Shown piece after piece: positions 33,289-41,262 of a stretch of DNA of 42,079 nt; the first letter of the stretch is position 1, and every line of letters starts with the position of its first letter. Where the stretch lies: assembly GCF_003313395.1 (NCBI RefSeq), contig NZ_QNFZ01000286.1:1-42079 (forward strand), read 5' to 3'. The notes below the pieces were generated by a model that did not search any database, was not told where the DNA came from, and saw only the letters and a program-made list of their open reading frames with translations. Both the position numbers and the translations under genes were made by a program. Source of the DNA: Nonomuraea lactucae (GTDB lineage Bacteria; Actinomycetota; Actinomycetes; Streptosporangiales; Streptosporangiaceae).

Positions 33289-33822
33289 TCAGTGAGTACG
33301 TTGGGAGGAGCGGCCTGCGGATACGAACCCTTCGGCCTGCGTCGCCTCGTCGGCCACGCGGACGCCGTAGCGGTAGGAGAGCCTGCCGCCCAGCCATCCC
33401 GACACCGCCAAGGTCAGGAAGGCGGCGGCGTTGAGGGTCAGCGGCCCGGCGGGGACGCTGCCGGTGACGGTCTCGGAGTGTCGCCACAGGAAATTACCGA
33501 GGTAGGCGGCGGTCACCAACAGGTTCAGCGTCATGTGGGTCAGCGCCAGCCGGAACGCGCGCGTGCCCGTGGGGACGGCGAACAGGTCCAGGAATCCGGC
33601 CATGGCCGCGCCCAGGGCGCCGATCACGCCGACCGCGATCAGCCACATCGCCCCCTGGGACAGGAAGTGCGGATCTGCCACGAGCTGTGAGGCGATGTCG
33701 AAAACCAGGCCGGCTGCCCAGGCGCCGATCGGGATCGTGACCAGCATGGGGTGGAACGGGTGCCCGTACGGGCCGGCGAGCGCGGCGCTGACCGGCCGCT
33801 TGGCCTGATGCGGCTGGTTCAT
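33289..33822 (-). CDS. DUF2231 integral membrane protein
   Basis: A 177-residue protein. ATG 33822 is used, with AGGAGG eight bases upstream. LAGPYGHPFHPMLVTIPIGA then WAAGLVFDIASQLVAD is the DUF2231 signature with the HPxHP-like pair before helix 1. Three further hydrophobic helices follow (GAMWLIAVGVIGALGAAMAG, LTHMTLNLLVTAAYLGNFLW, LNAAAFLTLAVSGWLGGRLS). The conserved His residues in the helices suggest binding of haem, a quinone or a metal, but the family has no firm function. It is divergent from a three-cysteine winged-helix regulator, likely its controller, and is followed by the ArsC-like gene. Confidence 0.88.
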   Translation of the reverse strand: MNQPHQAKRPVSAALAGPYGHPFHPMLVTIPIGAWAAGLVFDIASQLVADPHFLSQGAMWLIAVGVIGALGAAMAGFLDLFAVPTGTRAFRLALTHMTLNLLVTAAYLGNFLWRHSETVTGSVPAGPLTLNAAAFLTLAVSGWLGGRLSYRYGVRVADEATQAEGFVSAGRSSQRTH

Positions 33823-33941
33823 CACGGCCACCTCCTTTTCGCCAATGGATTTTGGTCTTATTAGGGATGGTGGTCAAGTAAGGCTGACGAACAGGCCGCT
33901 ACCCATCGTCTGACAGTGCATGCTGGCGTTATCGTGAAGGC

Positions 33942-34685
33942 GTGACCTCCGACATGAGTCAGCCGGCCTCTCCGGCGGACGCCGCGCTCGACTCCCTCAG
34001 CGTGCTCGGCGAAGGCACCCGGCGGCAGATCTTCGCCTTCATCCGCCGCGCCCACCGACCCGTCACACGCGAGGAGGCAGCCGCCGGCGTCGGCATCTCC
34101 CGCAAACTCGCCGCGTTCCACCTGGACAAGCTGGTCGACGCCGGCCTGCTCCGCGCCCGGTACGTGGCCCCCACCGGACTGCGCAAAGTCGGCCGGCAAC
34201 CCAAGCTTTACGAGCCGACCGACAGCCCCATCCAGGTCAGCATCCCCGACCGCCGCCACGAGCTGCTGGCCGGCCTCCTCCTCCAAGCCGTCCTGACCGA
34301 AGGCGACAACGAGACGGCCGCGAACGCCGCCGTACGCACCGCCAGGCAGCACGGCCACGAACTCGGCGGCCAGGACCGCGCACGCCTGCGCCCCGGCCGG
34401 CTCGGCGCCGAACGCGGCCTGACCCTGTGCGAGCACATGCTCAACCAGCACGGCTTCGAACCCACCCGCGAAGCCCTCGATCAGCTACGGCTGCGCAACT
34501 GCCCCTTTCACCCCCTCGCCGCCCAGGCCCCCGACCTCGTCTGCGGCATGAACCACGCCTTCCTCACCGGGTACCTGCAAGGACTGCAAGCCACGACCGT
34601 TCAGGCGGTCCTCGCCTCACGCCCCGGTGAATGCTGCGTCCAACTGCAGCACGCGCAGCCACAGGCCCCGCCCACGGCCGGCTGA
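33942..34685 (+). CDS. Winged-helix regulator with C-terminal cysteine cluster (SufR/ArsR-like)
   Basis: A 247-residue protein; GTG 33942 is used, with ATG 33954 possible. The N-terminal winged helix has SLSVLGEGTRRQIFAFIRRA, REEAAAGVGISRKLAAFHLD and KLVDAGLLRARY. The C-terminal part has cysteines in LRNCPFHPLAAQAPDLVCGM and RPGECCVQL, spacing C-x13-C-x29-CC. SufR proteins hold a 4Fe-4S cluster with a similar spread of three cysteines near the C-terminus, so redox or iron-sulfur sensing is plausible. The DUF2231 and ArsC-like genes are divergent, which makes them likely targets. No clear palindrome was found in the 119-base gap. Sensor type is an inference. Confidence 0.8.
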   Translation: MTSDMSQPASPADAALDSLSVLGEGTRRQIFAFIRRAHRPVTREEAAAGVGISRKLAAFHLDKLVDAGLLRARYVAPTGLRKVGRQPKLYEPTDSPIQVSIPDRRHELLAGLLLQAVLTEGDNETAANAAVRTARQHGHELGGQDRARLRPGRLGAERGLTLCEHMLNQHGFEPTREALDQLRLRNCPFHPLAAQAPDLVCGMNHAFLTGYLQGLQATTVQAVLASRPGECCVQLQHAQPQAPPTAG

Positions 34686-34802
34686 CACCCCATGCCCGCC
34701 TGTCTCCGGTACGAAGGTCAACTCCTACCGCTGATCATCTGTCGTAGAACTACTCGTTTCTGCGAACACAAGCAGTAGCCATTGTTACGCGAGCTACTTT
34801 GA

Positions 34803-34819
34803 GGCCGGTCGCGCCGGCC
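34803..34819 (-). terminator. Hairpin between convergent regulator genes
   Basis: GGCCGG and CCGGCC enclose a 5-base loop, 13 bases after the PucR stop on the minus strand and 118 bases after the three-cysteine regulator on the plus strand. It may serve the PucR gene. Confidence 0.45.
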
Positions 34820-34832
34820 CGAGTGGGGGCCG

Positions 34833-35990
34833 TCAGGTGCGTCGGCCGTACAGCAGCGTTATCCGGATCCCCAAGATGGTGGCGAGCCGATCCTCGGCGA
34901 GATCCCATCGCAGGCCGTAGCGATCCTGCATCCGCCGAAATCGCGCATAAAGCGTCGTTCGGTGCAGATGGTGTTCCTCTGCGATCGCCTCCGCCTCCGC
35001 CTCACGCTCGAGGTATCGGCGCACCATTTTCAAGGTGGTCATGTCCTCACCACCCACGAGCCGCTGCACCCGCGGGTCGACAGACGCGGTCGCCTCGTCC
35101 TGGCTCAGGGTGAGGATCAAGCGCCAGGCGCCCAGTTCCTCCCAGACGGCGATGCGCGTTCCGGTCCCCGGCGACTGAGCCAGACGCAACGCGCGAAGGG
35201 CCTGGCGGTAGGACAGATGAGTGTGTGCGAGCTCCGCGACCGGGGACCCCAGCCCCACGAACAGCCTGACCTGTTTGCCGTGGCTCGACACCGAGTCCGC
35301 ATGCGACCGGACCCGGTCGAAGCTCGACTCGGTTAGGTTCCCGAGTATCGCCACGATCCGCCCGGCGATCTCGCTCCACACACTGAAGGGGCCGAGGACC
35401 CGTCCCCACAGGTGGTCCGAGATCGTGTCGACGGGCGTCTCGGCCATCAGCACCGCTGCCCGCAGCGGTGACGGCAGGTTGACCATACCGATGTCGTCCA
35501 ACGTGTCTGCGGCGACGCGGCGCTCCGTCTCGTCCCCGCTGACGATCCCCGCCACGGCGGCGCGCACCCGGAAGCGTGCCAACCGCTCCAGCTCGACCTG
35601 CTTCGCCACAGCCGCGAAGGCAGGGTGAAAGGGCTCCAAATCCTCTGCCCGCACCCGTCCATCCGGATCGATCAGATAGATGTACGCCGTTGCCACGCCA
35701 TTGACCAGGAGCGGGATCACCACGCGTTCGAGCAGGCCCAGTTCGGGCGCGGCGGGGATCCTGGTCATCACCGAAACGGTGTGCGCGAAGTCGTTGACGT
35801 GCCGGACCACGGCTTTGCCGAGTTCGGTGTCCACCGCGTTGACGAGGAGGTTGGTCCGGCGTACCTGGTCGGTGAGCTCGACCGGCTGGTCGGAAAATGC
35901 CAGGACCCTGTTGTGAGGGTCCAACATGGTCGCCGGAGTCCCGAACGTGCGGTAGAGGTCCGCGACAAGCTCGTGAAACTGGTAGGTCAT
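34833..35990 (-). CDS. PucR/CdaR-family transcriptional regulator
   Basis: A 385-residue protein from ATG 35990, with GGGGGA five bases upstream; the frame is open further upstream but has no protein character. An N-terminal sensory domain (FHELVADLYRTFGTPATMLD then ELGLLERVVIPLLVNGVATA) is followed by a GGDEF-like CdaR middle domain (HLSYRQALRALRLAQSPGTG). The C-terminal PucR HTH reads LEREAEAEAIAEEHHLHRTT then LYARFRRMQDRYGL. Family members activate catabolic operons for purines, sugars, phenolics or amino compounds. It is divergent from the HpcH/HpaI aldolase-ABM operon across 197 bases and very likely controls it. A GGTCGG-C-CCGACC palindrome lies in that gap. Confidence 0.92.
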   Translation of the reverse strand: MTYQFHELVADLYRTFGTPATMLDPHNRVLAFSDQPVELTDQVRRTNLLVNAVDTELGKAVVRHVNDFAHTVSVMTRIPAAPELGLLERVVIPLLVNGVATAYIYLIDPDGRVRAEDLEPFHPAFAAVAKQVELERLARFRVRAAVAGIVSGDETERRVAADTLDDIGMVNLPSPLRAAVLMAETPVDTISDHLWGRVLGPFSVWSEIAGRIVAILGNLTESSFDRVRSHADSVSSHGKQVRLFVGLGSPVAELAHTHLSYRQALRALRLAQSPGTGTRIAVWEELGAWRLILTLSQDEATASVDPRVQRLVGGEDMTTLKMVRRYLEREAEAEAIAEEHHLHRTTLYARFRRMQDRYGLRWDLAEDRLATILGIRITLLYGRRT

Positions 35991-36128
35991 CCGTTTCCCC
36001 CTGACGCCAAGAGGCTCGGCAACCCGCGAGCGGCGTGACCCGACCCTACTCACGGGGGCGCTCAGAGGACAAGGCTCATCACTCCAACTGAAGGGGTGAA
36101 GCGGACACATCGCGCGACATCTGTAGGT

Positions 36129-36141
36129 GGTCGGCCCGACC
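36129..36141. promoter_or_regulatory. Palindrome in the PucR-aldolase divergent region
   Basis: GGTCGGCCCGACC is a perfect 6-base inverted repeat around a central C, 47 bases before the aldolase start. It is a candidate PucR site, but GC-rich palindromes of this size can arise by chance here. Confidence 0.35.
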
Positions 36142-36187
36142 TCCCATTACTAACGTGACGGTGTCTCGCATGAGCTGGAGGAGGAAA

Positions 36188-37105
36188 ATGGAGAGTGAGA
36201 TCGCCCCCGCAATATCGTCCGAGCAAAGGATGGGGCAGGCAGGAGCCCAGACCGCCTCGGGCGGTGAAGGGTTCCATCTCAACGGACTCGTCCACAAGCT
36301 GAAGAGCGGCGAGTTGGCCCTCGGCGCCTGGGTGCAGGTCGGCGACTACGTAGGTGCGCGCGCTATCGGCGACTCCACAGCCGACTTCGCCATCCTTGAT
36401 ATGGAGCACCACGGGTTCTCCTTCCCCGATCTCGGCCTCACCCTGCAGTGGATGCTCAACCGCAGGACCGCGGCGGCGGTCCCGGCGGTAGCGACGCCCA
36501 TCGTCCGCATCCCCCCGAACGGGGCCGAGCTCAACCAGTGGGTCGCCAAGCAGACCCTCGACTACGGACCGTTTGGCATCCTCGCGCCGCACGTCACTCA
36601 CCGGGCACAGATCGAGTCCGCGGTGTCGTCGATGCGATATCCGAGCGGACCAAGCGACTCCGGTCCCGCCGGTGTACGGGGAGCGCTGCCGATGCACGCG
36701 ATGCGGTACTGGGGTGTCACTGACATCAGCGACTACTTTGACCGCGCCGACCTGTGGCCTCTCAACCCCTCGGGCGACCTCATGCTCACCGTGCTCGTGG
36801 AGAGCGTGACCGCGTGGGAGAACATCGACGAGTTGGTCTCCGTGCCCGGTCTCGGGGCGATCATATGGGGACCCGGAGACGGCTCCATGGCCCTCGGCAT
36901 CCGCAACTACGACATCGGTGATCCTCGGCTCACGCCGTACCGGGAGAAGGTCATCGCCGCGTGCAAGTCGGCAGGCGTGGCCGTCGGGTCCCCCGCTGCG
37001 GTCGACCCCTTCGCCGCCATCGACGAAGGATTCGACTTCCTGATGCTCCCGCATTGGGACGAAGACCTCGCCGCCCGTCTGCGGCGTCACACAGAAAGCA
37101 GGTAA
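36188..37105 (+). CDS. HpcH/HpaI-type class II aldolase
   Basis: A 305-residue protein from ATG 36188, with GGAGGAGG just upstream. LKSGELALGAWVQVGDYVGA then ADFAILDMEHHGFSFPDL carries the acidic and His residues of the family start. VRIPPNGAELNQWVAKQTLD and YGPFGILAPHVTH follow, and VPGLGAIIWGPGDGSMALGI is the late glycine-rich strand. TIM-barrel enzymes of this group (4-hydroxy-2-oxo-heptanedioate aldolase, macrophomate-synthase relatives, citrate-lyase-like) use a divalent metal to cleave or form C-C bonds in oxo acids. It lies divergent from the PucR gene and directly upstream of an ABM gene with a five-base gap. The substrate is unknown; pyruvate or an aldehyde is a usual product. Confidence 0.88.
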   Translation: MESEIAPAISSEQRMGQAGAQTASGGEGFHLNGLVHKLKSGELALGAWVQVGDYVGARAIGDSTADFAILDMEHHGFSFPDLGLTLQWMLNRRTAAAVPAVATPIVRIPPNGAELNQWVAKQTLDYGPFGILAPHVTHRAQIESAVSSMRYPSGPSDSGPAGVRGALPMHAMRYWGVTDISDYFDRADLWPLNPSGDLMLTVLVESVTAWENIDELVSVPGLGAIIWGPGDGSMALGIRNYDIGDPRLTPYREKVIAACKSAGVAVGSPAAVDPFAAIDEGFDFLMLPHWDEDLAARLRRHTESR

Positions 37106-37110
37106 CCGGC

Positions 37111-37392
37111 GTGTACATCATTGTCGCCCGGACGACCGTCCGAGTCGGAACGGAGAACAAGGCGCGGGAACTCTTCCTGCAGGCCGTCGAGCCCAGCCGC
37201 CTTGAGAAAGGCAACGTCGCGTTCTTCGCGCACCAGGACCCGGCCGAGCCCACGGTGTTCGTCTTCTATGAGCAGTGGGCCGACGAGGAGAGCTTCCAGC
37301 GTCATATGGCCGAGCCGCACACGATGGCGTTGCTCGGCGCGCTCGAGGACCTCGTGGAGGACCAGGACATGCGTGTCGTCACCCTGCTCTGA
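37111..37392 (+). CDS. Quinol monooxygenase-like ABM protein
   Basis: A 93-residue protein from GTG 37111, five bases after the aldolase stop, so co-transcribed. VYIIVARTTVRVGTENKARE, NVAFFAHQDPAEPTVFVFYE and QWADEESFQRHMAEPHTMAL match the YgiN/ABM dimeric ferredoxin-like fold, with the usual F.YE.W..EE....H pattern. Family members oxidise quinols without cofactor or act as small isomerase- or lyase-like enzymes. In this operon it may handle a reactive intermediate of the aldolase substrate. It is distinct in sequence from the ABM protein at 4142-4459. Confidence 0.85.
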   Translation: MYIIVARTTVRVGTENKARELFLQAVEPSRLEKGNVAFFAHQDPAEPTVFVFYEQWADEESFQRHMAEPHTMALLGALEDLVEDQDMRVVTLL

Positions 37393-37501
37393 CCGCCTTC
37401 GCCCACCGGCAAGAAGCCGTGAACACCATGAAGTCGCCCGAAGGGGCACTTGCTGATCACCCCTGCCGGGGCGCCGGCCCAGTCGACGACACGCCACGCG
37501 G

Positions 37502-39859
37502 CTAGGAGTCATCCCGCAGGGAGGTTTTCTCGGCGGTCATCCAGGCGGCGATCTTGGCGCGTGAGTTGAACCCGAGCTTGGTCATGATGTGCTCGACGTG
37601 GCCTTCGGCGGTGCGCGGGGCGATGACGAGCGCGGCGGCGATCTGCTTGTTGCTCAGTCCCTGCGCGACCAGTTCGGCGACCTCCCGCTCCCGCGCGGTC
37701 AGCGGCGAGTGTGCCGTCGTGGTGGCCTGTACCGCTCTGTCCGGTTGGGCGCCGGGTTCGCCTGGCCGGGCGCCGAGCGCCTCGGTGACGGCTCCCTCCA
37801 CGGTCAATGTGCGGCCCTGCTCCATTGCCTGGGCGAAGGCCCTGTCGCCCAGCTTGTCCTTCAGTGTGGCGGCGTAGCGGTCATGGAACCCGATGAACCG
37901 CTCGAACAGGAAAGGTGTGACGCCGGCGGAGCCGCCGACCGCTTCCGCCGCGCCGAACATGCGGGCCGCCCTCTCATACTGTCCCTGGTCGGTGAGGACA
38001 TAACCCATCGTCTCCATGGTTAGCACGATGTTCATCGGGTCCTGGAGAAGGCGGCCGACCACCAGGCTCTCCCGCGCCAGCACGGTGGCACGCTCGTTGT
38101 CACCGTACAGCCACATATGGGTGGCGAAGGCGGTGAGCGTCCAGGCACGGCACAGCGTCTCCCCGTGGCGTTCCGTGAGTGTGAGGCTCCGTTTGAACAG
38201 CTCGTGCGCTCGCGGCGCGTCGCCCATGTAGCTGATGGTCACCGCCAACGCGAGCGTGGAGAGCGCGACGCCGAACCCGTCGCCGGTGGCGGTGTGCCCG
38301 GCCACCGCCTCCTCTAGCAGGGCGGCCGCTCGCGGGTCGTCACCCATGTAGAGGGCCGCCAGGCCGGACACCGTGGCTGCCATGGCCATGTTCGGCCGGT
38401 CGCCCAGCTTCTCCGCCAGCACTCTGGCCTCATCGACCAGCGGCCGGCCGGCCGCGAAGTCGGCCTGATCGAAGGCCATCAGGGCCTCGGCGCACAGCGC
38501 CGCAGCGCGGGTGGCGGTCGGTTGGGGGGCGGCCTCCAGCAGGCGGGCGAGCCAGTGCTGGGCCTCGCTGTAGTACGCGCCGGCCAGCCAGTGCGGCCGC
38601 AGCAGGTCCGTGGCCATGCGCAGTCCGATCTCGGCTTCCCCGGGCTCGCGCAGGCAGAAGTCCATGGCGGCGCGCAGGTGGGCATTCTCCAGCCTGAGCC
38701 GGGTGAACCAGGCGACCTGGTCCGGCCCGAACCATTCGGCCGCCGCGCGATCGACCAGCCCCCGGTACCAGTCCCTGTGGCGGCGCTGCAGTGCGCGCCG
38801 TTCCTCGGGTCCGCTCAGGTGCAACCGGCCGAACTCGCGTATGGTCTCCAGCATCCGGTAGCGGACCAGCCCGCCGTGCACCTCGCGCAGCAGCAGCGAC
38901 TTGTCCAGCAGCGCGTCGAGCAGATCCAGCACCTCCTCCCGCTCGATGCCCTCACCGGCGCAGACAGCCTCCGCCGCGTCCAGGTCGAAGTGGCCAGGGA
39001 AGATCGATATGCGGGCCCACAGCCGCTGCTCGGCGGGGGACAGCAGCCGATAGCTCCAGTCGATCAGCGCGCGCAGGGTCTGCTGGCGCGGCACGGCCGT
39101 TCGGTTGCCGCCGGTCAGCCAGCGGTAGCGCTCGGCGAGGCGTTCGGCGAGTTGGTCAACCGACAGGGCCCGCAGCCGGACGGCGGCCAGCTCGATCGCC
39201 AGGGGGATGCCGTCCAGGTGACGGCACAGCCGTACCACATCGGACTGGTTGCGGCTGGTGACGGAGAAGTCGGGCACCACCGCGATGGCCCGTTCCACCA
39301 GGAGGGTGACCGCGTCGTACAGCTTGAGCGCCCCGGGCGTCAGCCGCTCATCGGGCTCGGGGACCGGTAGCGGCGCCACGTTCACCTGGTGCTCGGCCAT
39401 GATCCCGAGTGACTGACGGCTGGTGGCCAGGATCTGCAGCTCTGGAGCGACCCGCAGGAGATGGTCGGCGAGTGACGCGCAGGCTTGGAGCAGGTGCTCG
39501 CAGTTGTCCAGCACGAGCAGGGTGTGGTTGGAGGCCACCACCTTCGACAGCACCTCCAGCGGCGATGCGGAGGGGTCGTCGCGCAGGCCCATGGTCGCGG
39601 CCACCGTCTGGACCACGAGCGCGGGGTCGGTGAGGCTGGTGAAGTCGATGAGCCAGACCGCGTCGAAGGCGCGGCGCTGGTCGGTGGCGGCTCGCAGCGC
39701 CAGCCGGGTCTTGCCAACGCCGCCCACCCCGGTCAAGGTCACCAGGCGTGAGACTGACAGCAGACGCTTGATCTCAGCCAGCTCCCGCTTTCGGCCCACG
39801 AAGCTGGTCAGGTCAGCGGGAAGGTTGCAGACCTGCCGCGTTAACGCAGTACCGGCCAC
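37502..39859 (-). CDS. LuxR-family regulator with N-terminal NB-ARC-type ATPase and TPR-like middle
   Basis: A 785-residue protein. NLPADLTSFVGRKRELAEIK leads into Walker A TLTGVGGVGKTRLALRA (about 41-57). Walker B HTLLVLDNCEHLLQA is at 112-126, and HLDGIPLAIELAAVRLRAL is the GLPLA-like motif of STAND ATPases. The middle is a helical repeat region (YSEAQHWLARLLEAAPQPTA, YMGDAPRAHELFKRSLTLTE, DQGQYERAARMFGAAEAVGG). The C-terminal LuxR HTH is LTAREREVAELVAQGLSNKQ then IAAALVIAPRTAEGHVEHIM. This layout is the COG3903 ATPase-LuxR group common in actinomycetes, often linked to secondary metabolism. The GTG at 39859 coincides with a predicted transcription start, so the mRNA is probably leaderless. 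Its target is unknown. Confidence 0.93.
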   Translation of the reverse strand: MAGTALTRQVCNLPADLTSFVGRKRELAEIKRLLSVSRLVTLTGVGGVGKTRLALRAATDQRRAFDAVWLIDFTSLTDPALVVQTVAATMGLRDDPSASPLEVLSKVVASNHTLLVLDNCEHLLQACASLADHLLRVAPELQILATSRQSLGIMAEHQVNVAPLPVPEPDERLTPGALKLYDAVTLLVERAIAVVPDFSVTSRNQSDVVRLCRHLDGIPLAIELAAVRLRALSVDQLAERLAERYRWLTGGNRTAVPRQQTLRALIDWSYRLLSPAEQRLWARISIFPGHFDLDAAEAVCAGEGIEREEVLDLLDALLDKSLLLREVHGGLVRYRMLETIREFGRLHLSGPEERRALQRRHRDWYRGLVDRAAAEWFGPDQVAWFTRLRLENAHLRAAMDFCLREPGEAEIGLRMATDLLRPHWLAGAYYSEAQHWLARLLEAAPQPTATRAAALCAEALMAFDQADFAAGRPLVDEARVLAEKLGDRPNMAMAATVSGLAALYMGDDPRAAALLEEAVAGHTATGDGFGVALSTLALAVTISYMGDAPRAHELFKRSLTLTERHGETLCRAWTLTAFATHMWLYGDNERATVLARESLVVGRLLQDPMNIVLTMETMGYVLTDQGQYERAARMFGAAEAVGGSAGVTPFLFERFIGFHDRYAATLKDKLGDRAFAQAMEQGRTLTVEGAVTEALGARPGEPGAQPDRAVQATTTAHSPLTAREREVAELVAQGLSNKQIAAALVIAPRTAEGHVEHIMTKLGFNSRAKIAAWMTAEKTSLRDDS

Positions 39860-39865
39860 GCTTTT

Positions 39866-39894
39866 ACGTTAGGCCGGGCAATGTCCCTGGTCAA
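39866..39894 (-). promoter_or_regulatory. Leaderless promoter of the NB-ARC/LuxR gene
   Basis: On the minus strand TTGACC (39894-39889), a 17-base spacer and TAACGT (39871-39866) precede the GTG at 39859 by six bases. Transcription would start at or next to that GTG. No Shine-Dalgarno is present. Confidence 0.7.
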
Positions 39895-40030
39895 ACGGTG
39901 AACGATCTCCGCGTAGGTGCCTTCACCGTACCCAGCTCCTGCTAGGGGCAGACGCCGACGCCCCGCTGCCCGGCGACGAAACCCTCCTACGCGCGGACGC
40001 GTGAGGGGAGCGCGCGCCGCGGCCACATCC

Positions 40031-40094
40031 CCGCTAGTCCGCCGGGTGGCCCGAGGGAGTACCGCCTCCGGGCCACCCGGCCGCCCGCTAGTCC
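40031..40094. terminator. Strong bidirectional hairpin flanked by a 10-base direct repeat
   Basis: Arms of 13 bases (40041-40053 and 40069-40081) match perfectly over a 15-base loop that has a further AGG/CCT pair. CCGCTAGTCC occurs on both sides (40031-40040 and 40085-40094). The hairpin could terminate transcription in either direction; the flanking repeats are unexplained. The rest of 39900-40190 holds no gene I can support. A short minus-strand frame ending at 40088 (VLRRIKCDIPLRCPTSAGFT) has some protein character and may be the end of a lost gene. Confidence 0.6.
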
Positions 40095-40239
40095 CCGGCT
40101 ATCACGTGAAAGGTGAACCCGGCGCTCGTCGGACAGCGCAGCGGAATGTCGCACTTGATCCGGCGCAGCACCTCGTTCCTGTGAGCCGACGCCGTGATGA
40201 GACGGGCTGGACCCGCGCCGAGACCGACGTCGCAGAAGT

Positions 40240-40597
40240 GATGATCTGGCTGCGCAGCAACCACGGCCGCGAGCTCAGCTACGCCGACATCGCCGCCGGC
40301 GTCGGGCCTGGGCGATGAGTTCGGCGCCCGCGACGCGATGTCCGCCGCTCGCACCGCGATGACCGCGATGACCGCGATGAAGGACATGCACCGCGCCACC
40401 ACCTTCGAGGCTGGCAACGACAAGTCCATCGCCCGCACGGAGTTCGGCACGATGGCCATGGCCGTCGACGAGTGCATCACCAAGCTCGCCGGTCTCGACA
40501 CGGTTGCCCCCAGGTGGTCAAGAAGGAGAACACCGGCCTGCTCGCCCAGATGATCGCCGAGATGGAAGCCCGGCTCACCGAGTCGGCAGCAGGCTGA
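40240..40597 (+). pseudogene. Hypothetical mobile-element or phage-type protein, frameshifted
   Basis: Fragments AEVMIWLRSNHGRELSYADI then AAGVG resemble the start of a winged helix. GDEFGARDAMSAARTAMTAM, HRATTFEAGNDKSIARTEFG and TMAMAVDECITKLAGLDT follow in another frame, and after a one-base loss near 40510 VVKKENTGLLAQMIAEMEAR ends at TGA 40595. A triple ACCGCGATG repeat (40354-40380) encodes TAMTAM-like sequence. The composition and small helical segments resemble accessory proteins of actinophages or plasmids. No family is recognised, and the parts may come from two genes. Confidence 0.4.
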
Positions 40598-40673
40598 CCA
40601 GGGCCGCCTCCCCGTGTCCTCCTCAGCCGCCCCGGACACGCCTCGCAATCCGACGACCAGTCAGGAGCCCATC

Positions 40674-40823
40674 GTGACCCCGCTCGAACGCACCCTCGCC
40701 AAGGCCCTCACCGAGGTCGTCATCAGGCTGGACCTCAGCGACAACAACGCCATCACGCCCGAAGGCACGATGCAGGTGATCGAGCCGGTGATCGCCATCC
40801 TGGACGATCTGTCCGCGATGTGA
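40674..40823 (+). CDS. Small hypothetical acidic protein (49 residues)
   Basis: GTG 40674 has AGGAG seven bases upstream. The product VTPLERTLAKALTEVVIRLD followed by LSDNNAITPEGTMQVIEPVI is helical and acidic, ending AILDDLSAM. Similar short proteins of unknown function occur in actinomycete prophage-like regions, by general resemblance only. It follows the frameshifted hypothetical gene by 77 bases on the same strand. Confidence 0.5.
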   Translation: MTPLERTLAKALTEVVIRLDLSDNNAITPEGTMQVIEPVIAILDDLSAM

Positions 40824-40927
40824 TCAACCGGTTCTCGCAGGAGGAGACCGATTCTGACCGGCAGCTGACCGCCTGGGAAGCGCCCGAGACGCTCGGGCTT
40901 CTGACCGATGATCGCCCGTAATCACCC

Positions 40928-41185
40928 GTGACCGCCCGGACGCGGCCCCCGCCGGCGCCGCTCAACCGGATGCCGGGGCTGCTCTTCGTGCCTGTCGCCG
41001 AGGGCAAGACGTCGAAGAACCGGCTCCACCCCGACTTCCACCCCGACGACCAGGAGGCCGAGGTCGCCCGGCTGCTCTCCCTCGGTGCCCGGCGCGTCGA
41101 CACCGTGCAGGACGAGCAGCACTGGGTGACCCTCCTCGACCCGGAGGGCAACGAGTTCTGCGTCCTGAGTGAGCGGAAGAGCTGA
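40928..41185 (+). pseudogene. VOC/glyoxalase-like protein, C-terminal half
   Basis: From about residue 15 the frame reads PGLLFVPVAEGKTSKNRLHP then DFHPDDQEAEVARLLSLGAR and WVTLLDPEGNEFCVLSERKS. This is the second beta-alpha-beta-beta-beta module of Glyoxalase_6-type proteins, with the metal Glu in NEFCVL. The first module, with the metal His, is absent, and the first 14 residues (MTARTRPPPAPLNR) look like random read-through. It is probably a truncated gene. Confidence 0.65.
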
Positions 41186-41262
41186 GCGGAAGCACTGGCG
41201 GAAGCGCTGATCTCGGCTCGACCCGCTCATGGCCGTCACGGGCTGCGTTCGGTCAACTTGGC

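Noticed and set aside
38522-39370. 282-codon plus-strand frame rich in Gly/Gln
   Set aside because: Antisense shadow of the NB-ARC/LuxR gene.
40354-40380. Triple ACCGCGATG repeat as a possible CRISPR or iteron array
   Set aside because: Only three 9-base units that keep a reading frame (TAM repeats); no spacers and no further copies.
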